Shown here piece by piece: positions 1 to 7,479 of a DNA stretch of 14,178 bases; position 1 is the stretch's first letter; each line of letters starts with the position of its first letter. The notes beneath the pieces were generated by a model. The model did not search any database, was not told the DNA's origin, and saw only the letters and a list, made by a program, of their open reading frames with translations. The translations under genes and the position numbers were made by a program. The stretch is from RQOF01 sp964394475 (GTDB taxonomy: Bacteria > Calditrichota > Calditrichia > RBG-13-44-9): the NCBI GenBank assembly GCA_964394475.1, contig CAYMXZ010000083.1, positions 1 through 14,178 of the forward strand, read 5' to 3'.

Positions 1-757
1 CCAGAGGCATTTCTCCGATCTCATCGAGAAATACCATGCCCTGATTTCCCAATTCTAATTTCCCTCTGGTCGTTTTTACCGCTCCGGTAAAGGCACCCTT
101 TTCATAGCCAAAGAGTTCACTCTCTAAAAGATTGGCAGGCATGGCCGCACAATTAATCGCAATAAACTTCTGGCGATAGTACTGACTTCTTTCAAAAATA
201 TGGCGCGCAATGATTTCTTTTCCCACCCCGGATTCACCACTAATCAATACCGGTTCTGAGCTGTCTTTAATCTTTTCAATAAGATTTAATATATTTTGCA
301 TGGATTGGCTAACAGCGACAATATGATCAAAATGCAGATTATTTTTTAATTTAGAGCGCAGTTCATGATTTTCCCGCTCCAGCTTAAGCATTCGTAATGC
401 TTGTTTAATTAAAAATGGTAGTTCTTCCTCTATGTTTTCACCTTTTGAGAAATAAGAATATGCTCCCTGGCGCTGAGCCTCTAAGGCATATTCATGATCT
501 TTAAAAGAAGTGACCACGATAATCTTGGCATCATGTCCCTTTTTAATGATCTCTTCCAGCAGATTCAAACCATCTTTTATCTGCGGTAAACCCAGATCTA
601 AAATGATAAGATCGGGTAAAAACTCCTGGAAAACTTCCAAGGCTTCCTTTTTATTAAAGGCTAACTTTAAATCATATTGTTGGCCGATCCATTTTCGATA
701 ACTCTCGGCCCACATCACATTATCTTCGATAATTAATATTTTTTTTGGATCCTCCAT
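1..757 (-). CDS. sigma-54 activator response regulator (NtrC/PrsR type), 3' end cut off by window edge
   Basis: A cytoplasmic response regulator that, once phosphorylated, would activate RNA polymerase carrying sigma-54. I translated it from the minus strand; 252 codons are in the window and there is no stop before the left edge. The receiver domain (about 5-120) has the acidic pair E11-D12, phospho-acceptor D54 in LDLGLP, T83 and K105. After a charged linker (about 122-140) comes the AAA+ domain with Walker A GESGVGKE (174-181), an intact GAFTGA sigma-54 contact loop (221-226) and Walker B VFLDE (242-246). The rest of the AAA+ domain and the expected DNA-binding domain lie outside. The ATG at 757 follows AAGGA, which overlaps the end of the kinase gene 11 bp upstream, so the two are probably translated together. 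The LDLGLP receiver and the neighbouring kinase recall PrsR of exopolysaccharide/PEP-CTERM clusters. That identity is a guess; the family call is firm. Confidence 0.93.
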   Translation of the reverse strand, partial: MEDPKKILIIEDNVMWAESYRKWIGQQYDLKLAFNKKEALEVFQEFLPDLIILDLGLPQIKDGLNLLEEIIKKGHDAKIIVVTSFKDHEYALEAQRQGAYSYFSKGENIEEELPFLIKQALRMLKLERENHELRSKLKNNLHFDHIVAVSQSMQNILNLIEKIKDSSEPVLISGESGVGKEIIARHIFERSQYYRQKFIAINCAAMPANLLESELFGYEKGAFTGAVKTTRGKLELGNQGMVFLDEIGEMPL

Positions 758-768
758 TGCCAATCCTT

Positions 769-2784
769 CTAGATGAGATAAGGTAAGCGTATATTAAAAA
801 TTGTTCCTTTCCCTAATTTGCTGGTCACATCGATAAAACCATGATGGGCAGTAATAATCTGACGCACAATAGCTAACCCCATCCCATTTCCCCCTTCTCG
901 TTTACGGGTAGTAAAAAATGGGTCAAAAATCTTATCCAGGAATTCTTCCGGAATTCCTTCTCCATCGTCTAAAAATTCAATATATATCCAGGTAGTGCGA
1001 CGGAAATCAGATAAGGGCCGTAAAGGTCGAGTAGTAATTTTTATTCGACCTTTATTCTCCTTTATGGCCCCAATACTATTTTCACAGAGATTTAAAAAAA
1101 CTCTTTGCATCTGATCGACATCCACATTTATCTGGGGAATACTATCAGAATAATTTCTCTCCAGACGAATATGAGGAGGTATTTTGATTAAATCTAAGGT
1201 CATATCAATCAGGTGATTGACATTCACCAGGCTGAGATGGAGTTCTTTTGGGCGGGCATAGTGCAGTAAATCTTTTACTAATTTTTCAGTATAGTTTGCA
1301 TGCTGTTTGAGCTGGGGATTATTGCGAGTTTCCAGTTTAACTAAAGTGATGAATGACTGAAAATCATGAGCGAGTTGAGAAGCCAATAGTCCGAGTTCGG
1401 CCATTTTTTGTGATTGAACCATTTTCTGGATTTCCTGAATATTCTGAAAAGCGTGAGAGGCTCTCATCGATAAAAATCTGGCAAATTTTAAATCCTTTTT
1501 AGATATTTGAAAAGATTTTCTCTCTCCTCCCAGCATGATAAAACCTTGCAATCCACCCTGTGCGACCATGGGAATGACGAGGTAGATATGATATTCATCC
1601 AGTAATTGATAAAGAGCAGATTTAGGTGACAGCTCAAACCGATTGATGATCGCACGATTATATTCCAATGTTTCAATGAAGGGAGAGTTGGAAATGGATA
1701 GTAAGTTTTCTATTTTGTCTTTCTCAAATCCACTTAAATACGTGATTTGATACGGCTTCACATCAAACTGAGACCTGATGATTGCTACTTTGGTGCATTG
1801 CAAGACTTTTAGAGAAAGATCGCCAATAAACTGAGCCAGCGCTTGCTGATCAATATATTTTTCGGTTTCGTTAACCAGAACTTCCAGTTCTTCTTCTAAA
1901 TCGTATTCCTTCTGATAATTTTGCTTCATCAATCTGGGTTGGACAATGGTATCGAAGATCTGGTAGATCATCAGCAAACCGAGCAGAAAGGGAATGTTCA
2001 AAAAATAAATTTGAACATGTATTACCGGGAAAAGAAAAGAGATTAAAATGAAAAAGATGGTGCTTATCAAAAAAAAGGAAAATGAGCGATGTACAGTGGC
2101 ATCAATTTCCAGCAACTGAAATTTAGTTGCAAAATGTAAAATAGAAATACTGAATACCAGGTAACTTAAATAAAGCACCGGATGATAAAATCCCCAAAAA
2201 GGAAGAAGTTTCAGAAAAGTAAAACTTACAACTATTACCGGCAATAGAGTCGTTAACAGAAACTTTACATTTGCCGCCTCAATCTGCCTTTTTTCAATCT
2301 GAATTTTTTGGAAAAGATGAAAGATGAGATATCCAAAAGTAAAATAGAAATATCCTATCACAATAATATAAAATTTGCTATAAACCGGAAAATACATTCC
2401 CTGATAATTTGTCCCACCCAATCCCATTAAATCCAATAGGGCCAGAACACTGAGTGCCAGACTAATTAGAAAAAAGAAGGAAGATCTAAGGTTTAAAGTC
2501 GGGATTTTAATTCCTGAAGAATAGGTTTGATGCAGATACACCAGCACGGGCGGAATAAAAATTTCAGCAATAAACTGAATTTTAAAAATTGTCCGCAAAA
2601 ATTGTTCGGAGAATGGAGCTAAATAAAAAAGTAAGCACAATTGAATGATGATAAACTGCAGGTTAAGGTAAATAAAAATGGGAGAAATGATGGAAGGCAG
2701 TTTCTGACGAAAAATAGTCAGAATAATCCAAATATGGAGTACAATAAAAAGAGAAAATAAAAATCCGGTTAGATGGACATACAT
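769..2784 (-). CDS. membrane-bound sensor histidine kinase with GAF domain (PrsK-like architecture)
   Basis: Sensor kinase of a two-component system, presumably phosphorylating the regulator encoded 11 bp downstream. From the ATG at 2784 it has 671 residues; an in-frame TTG at 2790 would add two, and neither has a clear ribosome binding site. About the first 285 residues are strongly hydrophobic, with roughly eight or nine membrane segments and short loops. A GAF-like region follows (about 310-445). The kinase core begins with LASQLAHDFQSF, which puts the candidate phospho-accepting histidine at H473. It continues with the N box (N569 in NLCEN), G1 DDGEGIP (606-612), F box FDPFF (620-624) and G2 GNGMGLA (632-638), so the ATPase domain looks complete. 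The many-helix membrane part, GAF and kinase order, the length and the partner regulator match PrsK of the PEP-CTERM/XrtA system. No PEP-CTERM or exosortase gene is visible here, so the signal is unknown. Confidence 0.92.
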   Translation of the reverse strand: MYVHLTGFLFSLFIVLHIWIILTIFRQKLPSIISPIFIYLNLQFIIIQLCLLFYLAPFSEQFLRTIFKIQFIAEIFIPPVLVYLHQTYSSGIKIPTLNLRSSFFFLISLALSVLALLDLMGLGGTNYQGMYFPVYSKFYIIVIGYFYFTFGYLIFHLFQKIQIEKRQIEAANVKFLLTTLLPVIVVSFTFLKLLPFWGFYHPVLYLSYLVFSISILHFATKFQLLEIDATVHRSFSFFLISTIFFILISFLFPVIHVQIYFLNIPFLLGLLMIYQIFDTIVQPRLMKQNYQKEYDLEEELEVLVNETEKYIDQQALAQFIGDLSLKVLQCTKVAIIRSQFDVKPYQITYLSGFEKDKIENLLSISNSPFIETLEYNRAIINRFELSPKSALYQLLDEYHIYLVIPMVAQGGLQGFIMLGGERKSFQISKKDLKFARFLSMRASHAFQNIQEIQKMVQSQKMAELGLLASQLAHDFQSFITLVKLETRNNPQLKQHANYTEKLVKDLLHYARPKELHLSLVNVNHLIDMTLDLIKIPPHIRLERNYSDSIPQINVDVDQMQRVFLNLCENSIGAIKENKGRIKITTRPLRPLSDFRRTTWIYIEFLDDGEGIPEEFLDKIFDPFFTTRKREGGNGMGLAIVRQIITAHHGFIDVTSKLGKGTIFNIRLPYLI

Positions 2785-2805
2785 GGCCAATTTAATCGAT
2801 TTAGA

Positions 2806-3570
2806 TTAATGATTTTTTGATTCCTCCCACAGTCTATCCATTTCTTCTAATGATGAATGGTAGATAGATTTGTTCTTTTCAGCTAATTTTCTTTCAATAT
2901 ACTGAAAACGAGATATAAATTTATTTATGGTTTTCCGTAGCGAGTCTTCGGCGTTTATCTTTTGAAATCGGGCAAGATTCACCAGCGTAAAAATTAAATC
3001 TCCCAACTCATTTTCAATTTCTTCTGGATTTTTTTCCTGAATAGCCTGTTCTAACTCCGAAATTTCCTCCCGTAATTTAGTGAATATCCCATTCACATTA
3101 TTCCAGTCAAAACCTACCTGTGCTGCTTTCTCCTGAATTCGTTGCGCACGCAATAATCCGCTGAGTTGCAAAGGAATTCCTGCTAAAACAGAATCACGCC
3201 GCTCCTGTTCAAACTTAATTTGCTCCCAGTTATTTTTAACCTCATCTTCATCTTTCACTTTGATTTCACCGAAAACATGGGGATGCCTTCGAATCAATTT
3301 TTGATTAATTGAAGCTATTACATTCTTTAGGGTAAATCGGCTTTTTTCTTCGGCAATCTCCGCTTGAAAAACTATCTGCAACAGTAAATCCCCCAATTCT
3401 TTCTTCAACTCTTCCCAGTTTTCATTATCGATAGCTTCCACCGTTTCATAAGCTTCTTCCAGTATGTATTGGCGTAAACTCTGGGGAGTCTGTTTTAAAT
3501 CCCAGGGACATTCTTTACGTAAACGCTTCATGATAGAAACCAGCTGTAAAAACTCTGATTCAAGACTCAT
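2806..3570 (-). CDS. mazG: nucleoside triphosphate pyrophosphohydrolase MazG
   Basis: Hydrolyses (d)NTPs to the monophosphate and pyrophosphate. In other bacteria it removes damaged nucleotides and tempers (p)ppGpp responses. At 254 residues it is close to the usual length of about 260 for the two-domain form. CPWDLKQT (21-28) is the family signature. The first MazG domain carries EExxE at 38-42 and ExxD at 58-61, the magnesium-binding set. The second repeats the pattern at 168-172 and 188-191, so both halves keep their metal ligands. The ATG at 3570 is preceded by GAGGG at a suitable distance. It is first in a minus-strand set; the kinase begins 15-21 bp after its stop, so the three genes are probably co-transcribed. 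A housekeeping gene leading a signalling pair may simply supply the promoter. Confidence 0.96.
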   Translation of the reverse strand: MSLESEFLQLVSIMKRLRKECPWDLKQTPQSLRQYILEEAYETVEAIDNENWEELKKELGDLLLQIVFQAEIAEEKSRFTLKNVIASINQKLIRRHPHVFGEIKVKDEDEVKNNWEQIKFEQERRDSVLAGIPLQLSGLLRAQRIQEKAAQVGFDWNNVNGIFTKLREEISELEQAIQEKNPEEIENELGDLIFTLVNLARFQKINAEDSLRKTINKFISRFQYIERKLAEKNKSIYHSSLEEMDRLWEESKNH

Positions 3571-3586
3571 CTAAGCCCTCGATTGC

Positions 3587-3692
3587 ATTTTTTACAATTT
3601 AATTTACATCAAACATGGCCAAAGTAAAACATAAATTGTAAAGATTTGAAAATACGGACTCATTCTTCTAGACCGAGTGTATTTTTTACAAT
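3587..3692. repeat. three copies of a TTTACAAT element between mazG and the CoA-binding gene
   Basis: ATTTTTTACAAT occurs exactly twice in the same direction, at 3587-3598 and 3681-3692. A third copy lies inverted between them: TAAATTGTAAA at 3632-3642 is the perfect reverse complement of TTTACAATTTA at 3591-3601 (11 bp arms, 30 bp spacer). All three sit in the divergent promoter region, the first only about 17 bp upstream of the mazG start codon. Binding sites for a shared regulator are the natural reading, but AT-rich promoter DNA can produce such similarity. No promoter hexamers stand out clearly enough to call. Confidence 0.4.
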
Positions 3693-3854
3693 ATAAACAA
3701 AATTGATTTTAATTCTGGTAATAGCATCTTTATAAAAATATTTTTGCACTTACTTTCAAAACCAAAAAGATTATATATTTCATTCACCTCTGCTTACGCA
3801 GGAGATTTTTTTAACCAGATATGTAACTCGTTTAACCCTTTAAAGGTAATGCTT

Positions 3855-4283
3855 ATGGAAGGAACGTCAAAAAAAATAAATAGCAACATCCCCCAAATTC
3901 TCAGGCAATATAAAACGATTGCGGTTGTTGGAATTTCAGATAAACCGGAACGAGATTCATATCGTGTTGCTCAGTTTATGCTTTCCAGAGGTTATACAGT
4001 TTATCCAATAAATCCTGCGGTCAAGGAAGTTTTAGGGCTACCGGCTTACCCTTCACTTAGTGCACTACCCCATCCGGTTGAATTAGTGGATATCTTCCGT
4101 AAATCTGAATATGTCTTGCCTATTGTGGAAGAGGCTATCCAAAAAGGAGTTCAGGCTGTCTGGATGCAAATTGGAGTAGTCAATTCTGCTGCCGCCCAAA
4201 AAGCTCTTGACGCCGGCCTGGAGGTTGTTATGGATCGCTGCTGGAAAGTGGAATATTTAAACCATTTTTCAACAAATACGTAA
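3855..4283 (+). CDS. CoA-binding domain protein (YccU-type Rossmann fold)
   Basis: A single-domain cytoplasmic protein of the CoA_binding family, related to the nucleotide-binding domain of succinyl-CoA synthetase alpha subunits. The physiological role of the stand-alone form is not established. From the ATG at 3855 it has 142 residues, the normal length. The first beta strand and glycine loop are IAVVGISDKPERDSYRVA (22-39), followed by YPINP (50-54), VWMQIGV (102-108) and, near the end, VVMDRCW (124-130), all typical of the family. The open frame extends upstream to 3744, but that part has no family similarity. AAAGG at 3842-3846 lies 8 nt before the 3855 ATG; a second ATG at 3849 is too close to it. 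The gene stands alone between a divergent mazG and the zinc ribbon gene 134 bp downstream. Confidence 0.87.
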   Translation: MEGTSKKINSNIPQILRQYKTIAVVGISDKPERDSYRVAQFMLSRGYTVYPINPAVKEVLGLPAYPSLSALPHPVELVDIFRKSEYVLPIVEEAIQKGVQAVWMQIGVVNSAAAQKALDAGLEVVMDRCWKVEYLNHFSTNT

Positions 4284-4309
4284 TGGACTTGACTGAAGGA
4301 AATAATTAT

Positions 4310-4350
4310 AAGAAAGTTTGATGTAAAAAAACGGAAAAACTTCTTTTTCT
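4310..4350 (+). terminator. possible terminator after the CoA-binding gene
   Basis: AAGAAAGTTT (4310-4319) can pair with AAACTTCTT (4337-4345) with one bulge, across a 17-nt A-rich loop, and is followed by a pyrimidine run. It is 27 bp after the stop codon, a sensible place, but the stem is AT-rich and weak. Confidence 0.3.
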
Positions 4351-4417
4351 TATATTTTGTAACTTTTTACCGACATATGAATTTAGTATATAAAAGTTTT
4401 TGAACAAGGAAGAAAAT

Positions 4418-4621
4418 ATGCCGCTGTTTAAATATCGTTGTCGCGACTGTCAGGAAGAATTCGAAGAATTGGTATCCTTCGACAGAAGCAATGATATGGA
4501 ATGCCCGTCATGTCAAAGTCATAATACGGAAAAATTGCTTCCAACCTTTGCCACTTTAGGATCAAACTCTTCCAGCAAGTCTGCCGGTTCTTGTGGAGGT
4601 GGGCGAGGCGGTTTTAGCTGA
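4418..4621 (+). CDS. FmdB-family zinc ribbon protein
   Basis: Small protein of 67 residues of the FmdB/putative regulatory zinc ribbon family, found widely and of unproven function. It opens with MPLFKYRC, the characteristic start of the family. Two CxxC knuckles, C8/C11 and C29/C32, would bind one zinc. The tail is rich in Ser and Gly and ends in a GGGRGG run with one further Cys (59), also common in the family. The ATG at 4418 is chosen because AAGGAAGA (4406-4413) sits 8 nt upstream and the protein begins with the family motif; the frame could otherwise open a few codons earlier at a TTG. It is convergent with the helix-hairpin-helix gene, with only 41 bp between the stops. Confidence 0.88.
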   Translation: MPLFKYRCRDCQEEFEELVSFDRSNDMECPSCQSHNTEKLLPTFATLGSNSSSKSAGSCGGGRGGFS

Positions 4622-4636
4622 GGATAAGGCTTTCCA

Positions 4637-4651
4637 ACGGTAGGATACCGT
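4637..4651. terminator. short GC-containing hairpin between convergent genes
   Basis: ACGGTA (4637-4642) and TACCGT (4646-4651) form a perfect 6-bp stem with a 3-nt GGA loop, centred in the 41-bp gap between two convergent stop codons. It lacks a T-run on either side, so it is not a standard intrinsic terminator. It may still act as a 3' end stabiliser or weak bidirectional terminator. Confidence 0.35.
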
Positions 4652-4662
4652 GAATAAAGTCG

Positions 4663-6573
4663 CTAAATTCTTCCCAGAACAGAAAATCTTATCTCATGGA
4701 TTTGTGAAGCAGGAAAAGTGTCCCAACCCGATCCCACAGTTTTTAAATCGGGATAACAACGCTGGTGATACATCAAATCGAATGCTATTTTTCTTTTTAT
4801 ATTTACCTGTAATAAAAATAAAAATTTGACTCCCCTTTCAGATAAAAGAACTGAGCGATGGATATTTGATACATCCGGCTCAGTATCATACAACCTCAGA
4901 TCATAATCGGGAATATCAAACTCAGACCAACGGAAAGTTATCCTGATATATTCATGTTTCCATGAAATTTGATGGCTGAGCGAGGTGCCATAAAAGCGAT
5001 CGAGCAGTGCCAGTGGTTTTGCCCAGCTCAATTGTATCCGATTTTTCACCTCGAGTCTATCTGTTAGCTGAAAATTATAGTCTATATAAATTACCTCTCG
5101 TGATTTCTCAAAATTGCTTATTTCAGCTGAATTCAATGGACGATAATTTTTTTGGAATTTCAATCGAATTTGTTGACAATTGAATTGGCGTCCAGTTTCA
5201 AAAACATAATCTTGTTTAACAGCATGGACCTCATTGGCCAACTGCACATTTCTGTAAAAATGTATATATCCACCAATATAAAAATTAGAAATCAGCCGAT
5301 AATTCAGTATCACTGCACTCCCGATCCGGTTTCCCGGAAGGCTGCTCATCGATCCCGGTGTCCGACCATGCAATGCAACATATCGGGGATGGTGATAATA
5401 ACCAATCCACTCGAACTTCACCTGATTACTCTGGTAATACAAACTCTGTTGAAATGCCGGAAATTTTTGGGCTAAAAGAACATATTCTCCTCCAGGCTGA
5501 AAATTTTCACCCTTTTTTAGATAAGCAATACTCTGATAAGTATAATTTTGGGGAAATTTCTCATAATACGGTTTATGGTGCTGAAAAATCAAACCCATTT
5601 GAGTATCGAAGTCTCCAAAACGGGCAAACAGACTTAATCCCATCATTTGTTCGCTGATATTCCGCTTATTCTCAATTTCCTGTTCCGTACGATGGAGTCC
5701 ACTGGTAATCACACTTGTAAAATAACGGTGGTCCGCAGTGAGAAAACCATCCAGATAATTATGGGAATAAAAAAAATTAATCGTTTTCTGCGAGAGAAAC
5801 TGATAAGAAAGTGAGAGTCCACGTAAACAACCACTTTCTATGCTCGATTTGTTCCCGGTAGCAAGAGCAGAAAAAGCTTTTACCTGCGGCAAGCAATGAA
5901 TCGAAAAAGGATCTCCATAAGGAGAATCGAGAACAAGACCTGTACCATATCGCTGATAAAAATCTCCCAACACCACCGAATATTTTTGCTGAGGCTGAAG
6001 AAAGTGAAGATAAAAACTACCATAATCAAAATAGTTGGCTTCACCCGGATCTTTTTCCCATAATATTCCACCGGAAATCCATTCAAGGGGATGAAATAGT
6101 ATTCTTTGTTGAAGATAAAAAGGATTGTGATAGATTTGTTTTCGATAACCCATTCTAAGTGGCAACTCCAATTTGCCACGAATCCTGTATATCAATAAGG
6201 GGGTGATTCGAGGAGATGAAACAGTAAGCATGGGTCGGATAGCCGCAAACAATTCTTCTGACATTCCTTCAATAAGTAAAAGTTCTTCGATGTTCTTAAT
6301 TTCCCGCACTTTATTCCGATATGTAATAATTTTTCTTGCTAATCGAGAATCAATGAAGGGAATCCTCAGAAGTTCTTCTGGAGAAGCTTTATTGAGATTG
6401 AGCGGTTGCTCAAGCAGTTCCCATAGATGGTCAATCCAGCCCTGATCGCTGAAATCTTCCTCTCCGATTCCATCAATAATTGAGGTGATAATCTCAGAAT
6501 CCTGCGAAAAAGACCCTGAACAGTAGAAAAATAAAAACAGCAAAAGATTCACTGCTAATGCTTTGCTTAGCAT
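4663..6573 (-). CDS. secreted helix-hairpin-helix protein with outer-membrane-barrel-like body
   Basis: A 636-residue exported protein of unknown function. The N terminus (1-23) is a signal peptide with a long hydrophobic core and a probable cleavage after SGSFS; C18 does not sit in a proper lipobox. The mature N-terminal part has two helix-hairpin-helix units: LNLNKASPEELLRIPFID at about 58-75 with the following helix, then IKNIEELLLIEGMSEE at 92-107. This resembles the DNA-binding domain of ComEA. From about 120 to the end the sequence alternates aromatic and polar residues in many short strands separated by turns, as in outer-membrane barrels. It includes GDFYQRYGTGLVL (203-215), like a GDF-x-x-x-FGQGL motif I associate with such proteins in Bacteroidota and relatives. 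No strong ribosome binding site precedes the ATG at 6573. It lies 233 bp downstream of nth. Whether the hairpins bind DNA or only proteins is unknown. Confidence 0.82.
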   Translation of the reverse strand: MLSKALAVNLLLFLFFYCSGSFSQDSEIITSIIDGIGEEDFSDQGWIDHLWELLEQPLNLNKASPEELLRIPFIDSRLARKIITYRNKVREIKNIEELLLIEGMSEELFAAIRPMLTVSSPRITPLLIYRIRGKLELPLRMGYRKQIYHNPFYLQQRILFHPLEWISGGILWEKDPGEANYFDYGSFYLHFLQPQQKYSVVLGDFYQRYGTGLVLDSPYGDPFSIHCLPQVKAFSALATGNKSSIESGCLRGLSLSYQFLSQKTINFFYSHNYLDGFLTADHRYFTSVITSGLHRTEQEIENKRNISEQMMGLSLFARFGDFDTQMGLIFQHHKPYYEKFPQNYTYQSIAYLKKGENFQPGGEYVLLAQKFPAFQQSLYYQSNQVKFEWIGYYHHPRYVALHGRTPGSMSSLPGNRIGSAVILNYRLISNFYIGGYIHFYRNVQLANEVHAVKQDYVFETGRQFNCQQIRLKFQKNYRPLNSAEISNFEKSREVIYIDYNFQLTDRLEVKNRIQLSWAKPLALLDRFYGTSLSHQISWKHEYIRITFRWSEFDIPDYDLRLYDTEPDVSNIHRSVLLSERGVKFLFLLQVNIKRKIAFDLMYHQRCYPDLKTVGSGWDTFPASQIHEIRFSVLGRI

Positions 6574-6806
6574 GACTTTCGTGATAGAAATTCCTGTAAT
6601 AAAATTTTCTGGATTAACTCCGAACGAATATATAAAATCGAGAGCAATTAATCAAGTCCACCAGCAATTTTTATCATATTCAATAATATAAAAGGCTCTT
6701 CTGATAAGACGAAATGAGAAGCGACTGAAAAATTTAAAACATTTTTATTTATAGGAAGGAGAATGATAAAGAGTTTATTCAGAAGAAGCGAAATCAAATG
6801 TGAGAA

Positions 6807-7469
6807 CTATTTAATCACAGAGACCTGATTCCGCACATACTGGCAGTATTTTTTCAGCGGACAATTTTCGCATTTGGGATTTTTCGCTGTACAAATCATC
6901 CTCCCGTGCCAGATCAACCAGTGATGAGCAGCAGACCAATCCTTTTGGGGAATATTTTTCATCAGCTGAAGTTCTGTTTTTGGGGGGTTATCAGCTTCTG
7001 CCAGGCCGAGGCGGTTAGCTACCCGAAAAACATGGGTATCCACCGCAATAGCATCTTTTTTAAATCCCACACTCAGTACCACATTGGCAGTTTTGCGCCC
7101 TACTCCCGGCAACTGAATCAATTCCTCTAAACTTCCCGGTACTTCACCCTGATACTTATCAACTAAAATTTTGCAAGTCTCATAAATATGATTCGCTTTA
7201 TTTTTATATAACCCAATCGATTTGATTCTTTTTTCCAATTCCCGTTTACCCAAACTCAGAAATGATGGCGCATCAGGACATTGCTTGAATAAACTATCCG
7301 TAATTTTGTTTACCTGTTTATCCGTACTCTGCGCCGAAAGCATGGTGGATACTAATAATTGAAATGGACTATTGAATGTCAAGGCAGTAGACCGGTTTCC
7401 ATATTCCCTTCTCAGGATTTTTAGAACTATTCGAATCTGCGAAGAAGTCAACATATAAACTCTATTCAT
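6807..7469 (-). CDS. nth: endonuclease III (DNA glycosylase/AP lyase)
   Basis: Removes oxidised pyrimidines from DNA and cleaves the resulting abasic site, the first step of base excision repair. The 220 residues match the family length. The helix-hairpin-helix LPGVGRKTANVV (120-131) carries the catalytic lysine K126, and VDTHVFRV (143-150) the catalytic aspartate D144. The C terminus binds a [4Fe-4S] cluster through C193, C200, C203 and C209, spaced C-x6-C-x2-C-x5-C exactly as in E. coli Nth. The ATG at 7469 is 10 bp after the stop of the NTPase gene, so the two are probably co-transcribed. No ribosome binding site is evident; an in-frame ATG at 7454 is an alternative that would remove five residues. 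Confidence 0.97.
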   Translation of the reverse strand: MNRVYMLTSSQIRIVLKILRREYGNRSTALTFNSPFQLLVSTMLSAQSTDKQVNKITDSLFKQCPDAPSFLSLGKRELEKRIKSIGLYKNKANHIYETCKILVDKYQGEVPGSLEELIQLPGVGRKTANVVLSVGFKKDAIAVDTHVFRVANRLGLAEADNPPKTELQLMKNIPQKDWSAAHHWLIWHGRMICTAKNPKCENCPLKKYCQYVRNQVSVIK

Positions 7470-7479
7470 GATTTTTGCG

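Noticed and set aside
3744..3854. Upstream extension of the CoA-binding gene from a TTG codon, adding 37 residues
   Set aside because: The added residues have no family similarity, a good ribosome binding site sits before the ATG at 3855, and the shorter protein has the normal family length.
4355..4400. Bacteroidota-type promoter (TTTG with TAnnTTTG) before the zinc ribbon gene
   Set aside because: Only a near match (TATTTTG-like) is present and the spacing does not fit; AT-rich sequence gives such matches freely.
5152..5657. Overlapping plus-strand open frames inside the helix-hairpin-helix gene
   Set aside because: They are antisense to a long coherent gene with a signal peptide and domain structure; their translations show no domain-like pattern.
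6763..6828. 21-codon open frame on the plus strand after a GGAAGGAG sequence, overlapping the 3' end of nth
   Set aside because: The purine run is too close to the ATG for its best part to act as a ribosome binding site, the peptide has no recognisable feature, and it runs antisense into nth.
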